Part shown: positions 24,365 through 33,948 of the stretch, piece after piece
Position numbering within the stretch: the stretch's first letter is position 1
Layout: each line of letters opens with the position of its first letter
DNA from: an uncultured Bacteroidota bacterium
Lineage (GTDB): Bacteria; Bacteroidota; Bacteroidia; Chitinophagales; LD1
Length of the DNA stretch: 34,836 nt
NCBI GenBank assembly: GCA_903861145.1
Contig: CAIOTH010000162.1
Location: 1 to 34,836 of the forward strand
Direction of reading: 5' to 3'
The notes under the pieces: model-generated
Told to the model about the DNA's origin: nothing
Seen by the model: only the letters and a program-made list of their open reading frames with translations
Databases searched by the model: none
Position numbers and translations under genes: made by a program

Positions 24365-26692
24365 ATGAAAAATTTCGTTGCGGTATGTATTTCCTGTTTT
24401 GTTTTTTTAACGCAGGCTAATGCACAAATGGATTTATCGATTGCGCCCAAAACATCAAAACTATCTGCTAATATATTGGGTAAGGTAAGTGAAATTGTGG
24501 TGCCCCCGTTTTCGAAGGAACAAACTGAGCAGTTTGACTATAACGATACAAAAAACGGGCACATGCCGGTAATGGCTCGCAATATTGCGGTAAATATAAA
24601 TACAACCAATGCCGGTAGTTGGACTGAATTGCCCAATGGTGACAGGATTTGGAGAGTTGAAATAAGTGCCGCCGGAGCACAGGGAATTGTGCCTTTATTT
24701 GACCAGCTTTACTTACCACCCGGAGCAACTTTGCACGCTTATATGCCTGGAAAAGAAGAAGTGTTGGGTGCTTTTACCAATGATAATACCCCGGAAACCA
24801 GAAGCTTTTGCTTCGGCCTTATACACGGCGACAGGTGTGTGCTTGAATATTATGAACCCCAAGAGCAAAAAGGCAAAGGCAAAGTAAGCCTTGATAAAGT
24901 AGGTTATGCTTACCGCTGGGTATCGCCTTTGGCTAAAAGTATGAAAAGCGGCTCGGGGGCTTGCGAGGTGAATGTTGCCTGCCCGGAGGGTAATGCATGG
25001 GCAAACCAAAAAAGGTCGGTGGCGAGAATATTTGTGGTGAGTGATGCAGGAGAGGGATTTTGTAGTGGGGCTATGGTAAATAACGTGCGTAAGGATTGTA
25101 CGCCATACATGCTTTCGGCTGAGCACTGCACTGAGGGAGGAGTTTCGACTACTCAATATGGGCAATGGGTGTTTTATTTTAATTACCAGGCGGCTACCTG
25201 CGCAGATACCGTTGGGCCACAAACGGATATGGTAAACGGCTGCAAGAAAATAGCAGATAGCGAAGATGGCGGCGGCAATTCAGGTTCGGACTTTTTGTTG
25301 CTACAGTTGTATCATACCCCACCCAGCGCTTATAATATTTACTACTCGGGCTGGGATATAACGAACACAACTCCTGCTACTGGGGTGGGTATTCATCATC
25401 CAAATGCGGATATAAAAAAGATATCAAGCTACTCGAGTGCGGCTCAGTCAATATCGTGGGGCAATATTGCCCAAAATACGCATTGGCAGGTGATTTGGGC
25501 CAGCACGGTTAGTGGCCACGGAGTAACTGAGCCTGGCTCATCTGGCTCGCCTTTATACAACCCTAATTCGCTAATTGTGGGCCATTTAACGGGTGGCGCT
25601 TCATGCTGCACCTTAGGCGGTTGCGGAAGTGATGGAATTGGGCCCACGTCTCCAGATGCTTACGGAAAGGTTGCCTATGATTGGACCAGCGATGGAGTAA
25701 CTAGTGCCGTGCAACTGAAGCCGTGGTTAGATCCCGATAACACGGGGTCAACCACCCTGCAGGGTATGAATCCGCCATGCGGCAGCGCAGTGCCTAATGA
25801 CGTGGGCATGCAGGCTATACCTGAACCCAGCGGTACGGTATGCTCGGGCACGGTAACACCAGTTGTGGTGTTGCGCAATTTTGGTTCAAACACCCTTTCA
25901 TCGGCTACCATAAACTATAAATACGATAATGGAAGCACCAGCAGTTTTAGCTGGACCGGAACGCTTTTTGCGGGGAATACCGTTAACGTAACGCTACCCA
26001 CTGCTACGCTTAGCGCGGGGGCGCATACTTTTGCGGCAACTGCGTCGGCGCCGAACGGGTTAACTGATGCTAATTCATCTAACAACAGTTTAACTTCTAA
26101 TTTCTTTGTATCGGGGCCAACAGGTAGCCTGTTACTTGCGCTTACTACCGATAACAGCGGAACTAAAACCACCTGGCAAATTGCCGATGCCTCAACTAAT
26201 GTTGTGGCTTCGGGTGGGCCTTATCCAAATCTATCGGGCGGCACTACTTATGATATTCCAATTTGCCTGGCATCGGGCTGCTATACGTTTACCATATTTT
26301 CGTCAACCAATAATGGTATGACTGATGGCGAAAACGGGAATTACGTGTTAACCGATGCGGGCAATACCAGCATATTTACCAGTTTAAGTAACCCTGCATT
26401 TGGCAGCCATGAAACACGCAATTTTTGCGTGACACCTTCGGCTGTAAACGAGGTTCCTACTTTAAGTTTCAGTATTATTCCAAATCCATCAACAGGCCAG
26501 TTTAATTTGGTTATTAATAGCAATGAAGAAAAAACAGTCAGGGTTTACGATGTTACCGGGCGGATAATAAAGGAAAGAAAAACAATTGAGCAAAACTTCA
26601 TGCTGGATTTAAGTAGCGAAAGCCGGGGAGTTTATATTTTGGATATAGAAACCGCTAACGGAAAGGCGGTTCAAAAATTAGTTTTAAAGTAG
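24365..26692 (+). CDS. T9SS-exported trypsin-like serine protease (lysyl-endopeptidase-like)
   Basis: The 775-residue product has a signal peptide (MKNFVAVCISCFVFLTQANA) and a propeptide-like N-terminal part. A chymotrypsin-fold domain spans about 200-470, with H254 (LSAEHC), D309 (GSDFLLLQL) and Ser393 in PGSSGSPLY; paired Cys are typical of the lysyl endopeptidase group. A CARDB-like Ig domain lies at about 478-582, then a beta domain with GCYTFTIF. The end is a type A T9SS sorting domain (IIPNPSTGQFNL ... RVYDVTGRI ... RGVYIL), so it crosses the outer membrane and is anchored or released. Cleavage specificity is inferred from family only. The next gene starts 3 bases after the stop. Confidence 0.92.
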   Translation: MKNFVAVCISCFVFLTQANAQMDLSIAPKTSKLSANILGKVSEIVVPPFSKEQTEQFDYNDTKNGHMPVMARNIAVNINTTNAGSWTELPNGDRIWRVEISAAGAQGIVPLFDQLYLPPGATLHAYMPGKEEVLGAFTNDNTPETRSFCFGLIHGDRCVLEYYEPQEQKGKGKVSLDKVGYAYRWVSPLAKSMKSGSGACEVNVACPEGNAWANQKRSVARIFVVSDAGEGFCSGAMVNNVRKDCTPYMLSAEHCTEGGVSTTQYGQWVFYFNYQAATCADTVGPQTDMVNGCKKIADSEDGGGNSGSDFLLLQLYHTPPSAYNIYYSGWDITNTTPATGVGIHHPNADIKKISSYSSAAQSISWGNIAQNTHWQVIWASTVSGHGVTEPGSSGSPLYNPNSLIVGHLTGGASCCTLGGCGSDGIGPTSPDAYGKVAYDWTSDGVTSAVQLKPWLDPDNTGSTTLQGMNPPCGSAVPNDVGMQAIPEPSGTVCSGTVTPVVVLRNFGSNTLSSATINYKYDNGSTSSFSWTGTLFAGNTVNVTLPTATLSAGAHTFAATASAPNGLTDANSSNNSLTSNFFVSGPTGSLLLALTTDNSGTKTTWQIADASTNVVASGGPYPNLSGGTTYDIPICLASGCYTFTIFSSTNNGMTDGENGNYVLTDAGNTSIFTSLSNPAFGSHETRNFCVTPSAVNEVPTLSFSIIPNPSTGQFNLVINSNEEKTVRVYDVTGRIIKERKTIEQNFMLDLSSESRGVYILDIETANGKAVQKLVLK

Positions 26693-26695
26693 TAC

Positions 26696-27163
26696 ATGAA
26701 GAAACAAATATTGGTTTTGATTTTGCCCATTGCGCTGGCATATTCTTGTAAAACAACGAAAAAGGCAAGTGTTGATACTTCTGCTTCGGTAGAGTTGATA
26801 AATGATGAGTCTTTCCGTAAACCTATCAGAGATAAAGACCTTTACAAATCAACCGCAGAAATTATTCCGCTTGATACCGTTTATGTGAGTAAGGATACTT
26901 TGAACATTATAACCAAAAAAATTAACGGCTGCGATGCCGATAATTTTAACCTGATGTGGAACGGCGATTTGGGTAAATCAATACCAGCGCAAACCACGCT
27001 TAAACTGTTGCAGTATGTTGATGGGGCATGTAAAGAGAAGCACAGGTTTCACCTCACCTATAACCTGGCCCCATTAAAGCTTAAAAGTGATACATCGGAG
27101 GTAAAAAGCACATTAATTAAAGTTGGCGGTTGGGTCAGAACGACCAATTATATCCACAATTAA
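26696..27163 (+). CDS. Lipoprotein of unknown function (155 aa)
   Basis: The signal peptide ends in LAYSC, with the lipidated Cys at residue 18, followed by KTTKKAS. The mature protein contains one Cys pair (GCDADN and GACKEK) and a strand-rich second half (KHRFHLTYNLAPLKLK). No family is recognised. It starts 3 bases after the protease stop, so the two are surely cotranscribed, and it may assist or accompany the surface protease. Confidence 0.8.
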   Translation: MKKQILVLILPIALAYSCKTTKKASVDTSASVELINDESFRKPIRDKDLYKSTAEIIPLDTVYVSKDTLNIITKKINGCDADNFNLMWNGDLGKSIPAQTTLKLLQYVDGACKEKHRFHLTYNLAPLKLKSDTSEVKSTLIKVGGWVRTTNYIHN

Positions 27164-27389
27164 AGTCTGCTGCACTAGCGGCTAAGCAAAGTATAGGGAC
27201 ACATTTTTTTGCGGATTCAAAGTAAGCCTTTCCATTAATAGCGGCATCAGACCACAACCGTTAAAATACGAGTAGTAGCTTACGACCAACGCATTTTGTT
27301 TGAAGCTCAATTACGGTGGCTTTATTATAATGATAACTACAAATAGCCCTGAAGCCAAGGTTTTATTTTGCTTAACACTTTATTAAAAC

Positions 27390-27424
27390 AAAAATGCGGC
27401 CTGTTAAACAGGACCGCATTTTTT
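27390..27424 (-). terminator. Bidirectional-type terminator hairpin
   Basis: AAAAATGCGG with CCTGT pairs with ACAGG, a bulged A, and CCGCATTTTT around a TAA loop. On the minus strand the stem leads into ATTTTTGTTTT just after the giant surface-protein gene. On plus it could also stop the protease-lipoprotein transcript, 227 bp away. The remaining 27164-27389 shows no gene. Confidence 0.85.
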
Positions 27425-27448
27425 AATGGTGGGGTGAACAAATTTATT

Positions 27449-30400
27449 TTACTGGGCAACCATTTTGCCTTTGCCTATTACGGTACCGTTATGCGTTACT
27501 TCATACATATACACTCCTGAAGCCATGGTACCTCTATCAATACTGAATATGCTGCCGGTTGCTGTCTGGTTTTTAACCACCCTGCCAAGCATGTCATATA
27601 CATTCAATTCGTAAGGACCATCGACACCGCTTATTCTTATTGTTGTATATTGACTAAACGGATTAGGCTGCAATGCTATTGTAACATCATTAGGCACAAT
27701 TGGGTTAACCGATAAGGTGTAATCAATAGTGTTAAGTGTTTTGTTAGTAGACACGCCTGCGTTGTAATCAAAGAATATATCGGCCTGGTTGGTAATTGCT
27801 GTTTTAGAAGGTAATCCCTGAATTGGTAATATCATAAAGGTTACAAAACCATGGCTGGCTTCCTGGTCGGTGCTGCTATCGGGTAAGCTTACTGCATTGA
27901 ATTTCCAGATAGCTTCGTTGCCCGCAAATTGCATGGTGTATGGTAAACTTGCACCTATCATTTTGAATGTGCTGACATCGAGGTACTGTGACAGTGTATC
28001 CTGGATAACGATATTGATAGCAGGAGCTGTTCCGGTATTCTGGAAGTTGATAGTATAAGTTAACCATTGGTCGCCATGTATTAAACCTTCAGGACCAACG
28101 CCTATAGGCGATACCTGTTTGTTATTAGGATCCCAGCTAGCCGTAACGTTTTGGTGCACCGTATCAACATTATTGCTTTGGTTGGCATCCTGGCAACTAT
28201 CGGTTGTTACATTACCAAGTGTAAAGATGAACTGACCGGCTGTAAGTGTGCTATCGGCAGTAAACCTAACATAGTAATACTGGCAGCTGCCCGGGTTTAA
28301 GTGGTTAAGCGCCCATGAGGCAGTGTAAGTTGATGAGTTTTGTGAAGTAGCTGCCGGTGACGAGTAATTGTATGTTAACGACGGATCGTAGAACAAGTTA
28401 ACAGTGCCGCTGCTAACATTGGCACCAACATTACATACCTCAATTTCATAGTATGCAGGATAGCCCGGTGTAACTGTGGTGTTAGGGGTAACATTAATGC
28501 TAAGGTCGCAAGCACCAGGTTGTACGTAAACACCGAAGTTATTATTATCGTAAGAGTTACCCGCTGTTGTAGCATTAACGGTTATTGAAGTAGGTGTTAT
28601 AACTCCATTATGGTAGCTGGTAGTTACAGCGGTAATAACATATGTTCCGGTTGGAAGCACAGCACAGTAATGGCCGTATTGATCAGTATAACCGGTATAT
28701 ACAATGTGACCTGAATCAGTAAATACTACCTGTGCGTTAGGAACACCAGATTCTCCCTGATCCTGTGAATGGTTATTGTTAGCGTCAAAATAAACAGTTC
28801 CACAAATGGTTACACTATTGTTCTGGATACCGAAGTTATAGCCACAGTTTTGGCCGCTGGTAACTTGTATGTTTTGATATGCAGAGCAGTTAACGTTAGA
28901 GTTAAGCGGTGTATGCACCGGTATAGTAAAGGTATAGCCTGTAGGTGCACAATAGTAAATGGAGTAGGTACCTGCTGGCACAACTATTACATAGTGGCCG
29001 TTTGAATCGGCATGAGTAACATAACTACCTACGTGAATTTCGGCATAAGGAACACCTGTTTCGCCTGTATTCTGAACACCATTGCCATTTAGGTCGTTAA
29101 ATACCACACCACAAACAGTATCGCCAACGGCAGTGCATGAAGGAACGTTAATAACCACTGTATCAAAGTTATAACAGTTAACGCCATAGAAGTGAAGGAT
29201 AACAGTATAGTGTCCACCTTGAGCGTAAACGTGTGTTGGGTTCGATAGGGTATCGGTTGTTCCATCACCATAAATCCATCTTAAGAAACTCAGGTCACCG
29301 GTTGAGGTGCTGGTAAAGGTTACTCGTTGGCAGCTATCGATGGTATAGGTAAATGAAGCGTGACAAACAGTAGTAATGGCATGGCCAACATGAACCGAAT
29401 CGCAATAAGTATTAGTGCAACCGTTAGCGCTGGTTATAGTAAGACATACGTAATAAGCGCCGGTATGAGTATATGTGTGGTAAATATTGCTGTAAGTTGA
29501 ACTTGCACCATCACCAAAGTTCCAAACATATGACACGATAGAATCAGTACTGCTGGAGTGATTTGTAAATATAATTGTGCTAAGGTTGTTAGCATATGCC
29601 GAATCGGTAAAGTTAGCATGGCAGCTTGTGCCTACGCCAGTTCCCTGAACGCTTTGGCAAGATGTATCGGAACACAATGTACCCGGAATAGTTACAATGT
29701 GGCAAACTGTGTAAACACCTGCTTGAGTATAATAGTGCGTCGGGTCAAATGTGGTTGCTGTAGTTCCGTCGCCGAATGTCCACAGATTGGTTACTCCTGC
29801 AATAGTTGTGGTGCCTGCAAAATGAACACCACCGCTTTGGGTATAAGTATACGTATAGTTTGCACTTAAACCATTGCATGGGTTTCCGATTACAGTTATC
29901 GAATCGCAGTAGGTGCTTGAGCAACCGTGTAGAGAGTAAATGTAAAGGCAAACGTAGTATGTGCCACTATGCGCATAAATATGCGTGCCGTTTTTAAAGG
30001 TACCTGTAGCGCTATCCCCAAAAGTCCAACGGTATGATATTATTGAATCGGTTGAAGTTGAAAGGTTAGTGAAATAAATACCGTTAGTGCCATACGACTG
30101 GTGGCTAAAGTTAGCAATACAACCTGATGCATTTGCCTGCACATTAGTGCAGAATGAATCGATACAGTTAGTTACACCAGCATAGTAAACATACTGGCAA
30201 ACATGGTATAAGCCCGATGATGTATAAGCATGTGTAGGGTCGTTATTGGTAGAAACGGTACCATCACCAAAGTGCCAGTAGTGAACTACACCGGCAGCTG
30301 TATCGGCCGGAATGAACTGCACGTTACCATTAGTAAGATGGGTAGTAGTGAAGTTGGCATTTAAACCAGAGCAAGGATTGGTTGTATTAGTTATGGTTAT

Positions 30401-33400
30401 AGTTTGGCAAGTTGAATCGCAGTATGTATTGGCGTTAGCGTTTACATACAAGCAAACTGTATAAGTGCCGTTTGGCAGTGCATGGCTTAACAAGCTAGAC
30501 GAAGTTCCCTGGCCGGTAGCGGTTTGAACAATAACGCCATGTGCATTGGTTACAACCCACTCATAAATAGTGCTGGTAGTTACACCAGTTGAATTGCTAA
30601 AGGCATGTATAATACTATCCTGGTAAACATACTGGCTAAACGCGGCCACAGGACAAGGTGTAGTTGTTGTAATAGTAATGTTATTGCAAACGGTATCGCG
30701 ACATGTGTTGCCGTTAAAAACCACCAGGCAAACCGTATAAGTACCTGACTGAGCATAACCATGTGTTATGTTTTGTCCGTATCCATATGTTCCATCGCCA
30801 AATGTCCATCTGTAATAAGTACCAGTTGGGTCACTCACGGCATGAAACTCAACTGAATCTGTTGAATTGGCTTGAAGGTTAGAAGTCCACGCAGCAGATA
30901 AGCCGGCACAAGGATTAGTGCCACCACCTACTACTACAGATTGACAGATTGAATCGCAAATACGAGTAGAGTTAGTAGCACGTATATATTGGCAAACAAC
31001 GTAAGTACCGCTATCAAGTACTGATGACGTGAAATCGCCACCGGTGAAGGTTTGAACCAGGTTACCATGAGGACCCCAAATCTTCCAGCTAATCTGAGAC
31101 AGAGAATCAATATTAGTTGAGGTTGTATAAGCGTGTATAGCACCACCACCAAGACCGGCGTAAACAGTATCGGCGAAAGCAGGCGTTCCACAAGTGCCTA
31201 CGGTAGGCACAAAGACATAATTGCAGACAGAATCGCAGAAGGTAGTTCCGCTATAAAGAGTTAAACATACGATATAGTAACCCGGTGACAGGTGTTGGCT
31301 GGCTATGTAATTATTAGTACCAGTTTGGGTTTGAATAATATTGCCGTTGGTTCCTTTTATAGTCCATTTGTAAATGGTACCGGTATTAGTACCGGTTGAG
31401 TTGCTATAAGCATGAATGCTGGTATCGCCATAAATATAATCCTGGAAAGAAGCGGTACCACAAACCACACTTGTTGGTATGGTAATAGTTTCGCAAGATG
31501 AATCGGCACAATTCAATCCAACTATGTAATCATAGAAACAAACACGCACGGTGCCATAGTTTGGATATACATGTACAACGCGGGTTCCAGAACCGGATGT
31601 TCCATCTCCGAAACTCCAGTAGTGGTTGGCATGCGTATTGGTGTCAAGTGATTCAAAAACTACAGTATCATGCGATATAGCGTATGTCCATTGTGCAGTA
31701 ATGCCAGGGCAACCGTTTAAAGTTGCAACGGTGCAAGCCGAATCGCAGAATTGCTGATTGCTGTTGTATAAATACATACACACTGAATAACTACCATTAG
31801 GCAAGCCACCGGTGGCGAAAAAATAATAATTGCGTCCATCGTGTGTTGCAACGATTGCGCCCGATGAATTGCGGATAATCCAGTTATAAATACTGTTAGT
31901 ATCGGTACCGGTTGAGGTGCTATAAGCATGGATTGAAGTATCGCCAACAACATAAGCACCTACCGAGGCTACACCGCAACCTGCCGGGCTTGTAATAGTT
32001 ATATGACCGCATGAAGTATCGCGGCAACCAAGTGCGGTATTAATAGCTACCATGCAAATAGTATAGCTACCGGTGCTGGTGTAAACGTGTGTTGGATTTG
32101 AAGATGTGGCGTTTACTCCATCACCAAAACTCCAGTAATATGATGTACCTGATGGGTTGCTAGCGGCAATAAACTGAAGTGTTGAGCCTGGATTTGCAAG
32201 GCCGCTGTAAGTCCATGCAGCACTTACACCTGAACAGCCAGAGCCACCTACCGTGATGCTACGACATGCTGTATCGTGGCAGGTAAGTGCAGGGTTGCTT
32301 AAAATCAAGCAAACCGTATAAGTGCCGGCTGTTGCGTAAACGTGCGTTGCACCAGGCAAAGTAGACGAGCTTCCGTCGCCAAAAGTCCAGGCATAGGTTG
32401 TACCTACCGGGTTGTTTGTTGGCGCTGTTACCTTTAAACTATCGGAAGTATTTGATGCTATATCTGTCCATTGTGGGTTATAGCTTGAACAACGATAAAC
32501 ATTGACCTCAGAACAAAACGAATCGCAAAAAACATGTTGAGCGTTATACAGATCCAGACATACCCTATAGGTGCCTATTGGCATACCACCAGTTAGTAAT
32601 GTACTTGTATGACCGGTATTATATGATTGAATAAAGCCACCGTTGGCATTATACACATTCCAAACGTAGCTGGTTGAATCAGTAGTACCGGTAGAGGTAC
32701 TATAACCGCGAATGGTAGAATCGTTAAGAATGTATAGAGCAAAAGAAGCCGTGCCGCAGGCGTTAGGATTGCCAACTGTAACAGTTTGGCAAAACGTATC
32801 GCGGCAGACGATAGCAGTGTTACTTACAATTAAACAAGCAGTATAAGTTCCGGCTTGCGCATAAACGTGGGTTGGATTAGATACTGTTGAAGTACTTCCA
32901 TCACCAAAAGTCCATGCATATACAGTTCCACTTGGGTCAGTAGCCGGGTAAAACAATATAGTATCGGAGTTAGTTGTGTGAGGAACGTATTGCCAAGCAG
33001 CACTTAAGCTTGTACAGTTGAGCACGGTTACGCTGTTGCAAACCGAGTCGCAAAGTTGTTGGTTACCATTGTAAAGGTACAGGCATACGCGGTAAGTACC
33101 CGCAGGTAAACCATGTGAGGTATAGTCATTTGTGTGGCCCGTTGCCCCATATTGAAGCAGCGTGCCTGTTGGCCCGTAAACGTACCATAAATAATTAGTA
33201 GAAGTATCAACCCCGGTTGAGTTACTGTAAGTGCGAATAGCAGAATCGCCGATAATGTAACTTAAGAAGGATGCGGTGCCACAAGTACCGGAAGGCACTA
33301 CCACACTTTCGCATAATGAATCGGTACAAATAGAACCCGGGATATAAGCGTAGAAACAAACATGGTAAGTGCCCGGTGCGCTATATATGTGAGTTACCGT

Positions 33401-33841
33401 AGTGCCCGAACCGGTTGTGTTATCGCCAAAACTCCAGGCATGGTGTGCTATACTATTGGTATCGGCAGCAGAAAACCTTACGGTGTCATGCGTTCCTATC
33501 TGGTCGGTCCATTGTGCGGTGAGTGTGCCGCATGAAGTTAATGTAACCGATTTGCAAACGCTATCGCATAAAGTAGTGTTTTCGTAAACATACATACATA
33601 TGCTGTGCGTGCCAGCAAACACATTTTGATAGGTATAAGAGGTATTAGGGTTTGCCGCCTGCACCTGGGTACCATCCAAACGCCACGCAAAAGTCCATCC
33701 CGTTCCGCTTGTTACTATTGCGTTTACCGCGATGGTATTGCCATGTATAGTATCGGTAAATTGAGTGGGACATTGCGCATTTGCAAAGTACGAACAACAC
33801 AAGGCCAATATTAAAATGGTAAAGTGTTTAATTGCTTTCAT
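27449..33841 (-). CDS. Giant T9SS-exported modular surface protein (2130 aa)
   Basis: A signal peptide (residues 1-23, ending NAQ) is followed by 18 modules of 80-94 residues (24-1572), each opening with Cys. Some are PKD domains with W-x-F/Y-GDG. Two SdrD-B/collagen-binding-like beta domains follow (about 1573-1676, VVFNDLNGNGVQNTGETGVP; 1677-1777, VYFDANNNHSQDQGESGVP). Then come a CARDB/DUF11-like domain (1778-1901) and a conserved pre-sorting domain (1902-2048, SWDPNNK ... INFQNTG ... DIFFDYNAG) often annotated DUF7619. A type A T9SS sorting domain ends the protein (2049-2130, ALQPNPFSQYTTI ... VYDMLGRVV ... SGVYMYEV). It is probably a long extracellular adhesin or matrix fibre; ligand unknown. 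No catalytic domain is seen. A terminator follows the stop. Confidence 0.93.
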   Translation of the reverse strand: MKAIKHFTILILALCCSYFANAQCPTQFTDTIHGNTIAVNAIVTSGTGWTFAWRLDGTQVQAANPNTSYTYQNVFAGTHSICMYVYENTTLCDSVCKSVTLTSCGTLTAQWTDQIGTHDTVRFSAADTNSIAHHAWSFGDNTTGSGTTVTHIYSAPGTYHVCFYAYIPGSICTDSLCESVVVPSGTCGTASFLSYIIGDSAIRTYSNSTGVDTSTNYLWYVYGPTGTLLQYGATGHTNDYTSHGLPAGTYRVCLYLYNGNQQLCDSVCNSVTVLNCTSLSAAWQYVPHTTNSDTILFYPATDPSGTVYAWTFGDGSTSTVSNPTHVYAQAGTYTACLIVSNTAIVCRDTFCQTVTVGNPNACGTASFALYILNDSTIRGYSTSTGTTDSTSYVWNVYNANGGFIQSYNTGHTSTLLTGGMPIGTYRVCLDLYNAQHVFCDSFCSEVNVYRCSSYNPQWTDIASNTSDSLKVTAPTNNPVGTTYAWTFGDGSSSTLPGATHVYATAGTYTVCLILSNPALTCHDTACRSITVGGSGCSGVSAAWTYSGLANPGSTLQFIAASNPSGTSYYWSFGDGVNATSSNPTHVYTSTGSYTICMVAINTALGCRDTSCGHITITSPAGCGVASVGAYVVGDTSIHAYSTSTGTDTNSIYNWIIRNSSGAIVATHDGRNYYFFATGGLPNGSYSVCMYLYNSNQQFCDSACTVATLNGCPGITAQWTYAISHDTVVFESLDTNTHANHYWSFGDGTSGSGTRVVHVYPNYGTVRVCFYDYIVGLNCADSSCETITIPTSVVCGTASFQDYIYGDTSIHAYSNSTGTNTGTIYKWTIKGTNGNIIQTQTGTNNYIASQHLSPGYYIVCLTLYSGTTFCDSVCNYVFVPTVGTCGTPAFADTVYAGLGGGAIHAYTTSTNIDSLSQISWKIWGPHGNLVQTFTGGDFTSSVLDSGTYVVCQYIRATNSTRICDSICQSVVVGGGTNPCAGLSAAWTSNLQANSTDSVEFHAVSDPTGTYYRWTFGDGTYGYGQNITHGYAQSGTYTVCLVVFNGNTCRDTVCNNITITTTTPCPVAAFSQYVYQDSIIHAFSNSTGVTTSTIYEWVVTNAHGVIVQTATGQGTSSSLLSHALPNGTYTVCLYVNANANTYCDSTCQTITITNTTNPCSGLNANFTTTHLTNGNVQFIPADTAAGVVHYWHFGDGTVSTNNDPTHAYTSSGLYHVCQYVYYAGVTNCIDSFCTNVQANASGCIANFSHQSYGTNGIYFTNLSTSTDSIISYRWTFGDSATGTFKNGTHIYAHSGTYYVCLYIYSLHGCSSTYCDSITVIGNPCNGLSANYTYTYTQSGGVHFAGTTTIAGVTNLWTFGDGTTATTFDPTHYYTQAGVYTVCHIVTIPGTLCSDTSCQSVQGTGVGTSCHANFTDSAYANNLSTIIFTNHSSSTDSIVSYVWNFGDGASSTYSNIYHTYTHTGAYYVCLTITSANGCTNTYCDSVHVGHAITTVCHASFTYTIDSCQRVTFTSTSTGDLSFLRWIYGDGTTDTLSNPTHVYAQGGHYTVILHFYGVNCYNFDTVVINVPSCTAVGDTVCGVVFNDLNGNGVQNTGETGVPYAEIHVGSYVTHADSNGHYVIVVPAGTYSIYYCAPTGYTFTIPVHTPLNSNVNCSAYQNIQVTSGQNCGYNFGIQNNSVTICGTVYFDANNNHSQDQGESGVPNAQVVFTDSGHIVYTGYTDQYGHYCAVLPTGTYVITAVTTSYHNGVITPTSITVNATTAGNSYDNNNFGVYVQPGACDLSINVTPNTTVTPGYPAYYEIEVCNVGANVSSGTVNLFYDPSLTYNYSSPAATSQNSSTYTASWALNHLNPGSCQYYYVRFTADSTLTAGQFIFTLGNVTTDSCQDANQSNNVDTVHQNVTASWDPNNKQVSPIGVGPEGLIHGDQWLTYTINFQNTGTAPAINIVIQDTLSQYLDVSTFKMIGASLPYTMQFAGNEAIWKFNAVSLPDSSTDQEASHGFVTFMILPIQGLPSKTAITNQADIFFDYNAGVSTNKTLNTIDYTLSVNPIVPNDVTIALQPNPFSQYTTIRISGVDGPYELNVYDMLGRVVKNQTATGSIFSIDRGTMASGVYMYEVTHNGTVIGKGKMVAQ
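29126..33772 (-). repeat. Eighteen tandem Cys-rich Ig-like modules of two kinds
   Basis: Type A modules carry W-x-F-GDG/GDS/GDN and a C-x4-C pair (CRDTFC, CTDSLC). Type B modules lack GDG, contain a STSTG-type turn and GxY-x-VCLYLYN, and end with C-x3-C (CDSVC). By residue start the order is B24, A104, B187, A276, B362, A451, A536, B622, A711, B794, B884, A978, B1063, A1157, A1241, A1322, A1407 and a divergent A at 1493. Most have four Cys: the first residue, one in V/I-C-L/M/F, and the terminal pair. The C-terminal five are all A-like, and the last loses the middle Cys. Confidence 0.85.
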
Positions 33842-33899
33842 AGCGTTTGGTTTTATGGTAACTTTAAAAAACTTACTGGTTTATGCGTTATTGACTGAG

Positions 33900-33907
33900 T
33901 AAATATA
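33900..33907 (-). promoter_or_regulatory. Candidate -7 box TATATTTA for the giant surface protein
   Basis: It matches TAnnTTTG with one substitution, 59 bases before the ATG. A TTG lies about 22 bases upstream of it, within the wide end of usual spacing. Confidence 0.3.
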
Positions 33908-33948
33908 CGTTGAGGTTGTAAGAAGGTAGCAAAAACTTACTCAGTTTC

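Noticed and set aside
27449-33841. Possible CRISPR or DNA-level satellite within the giant gene
   Set aside because: The periodicity is that of protein modules (80-94 codons) with diverged DNA, not short identical repeats with spacers.
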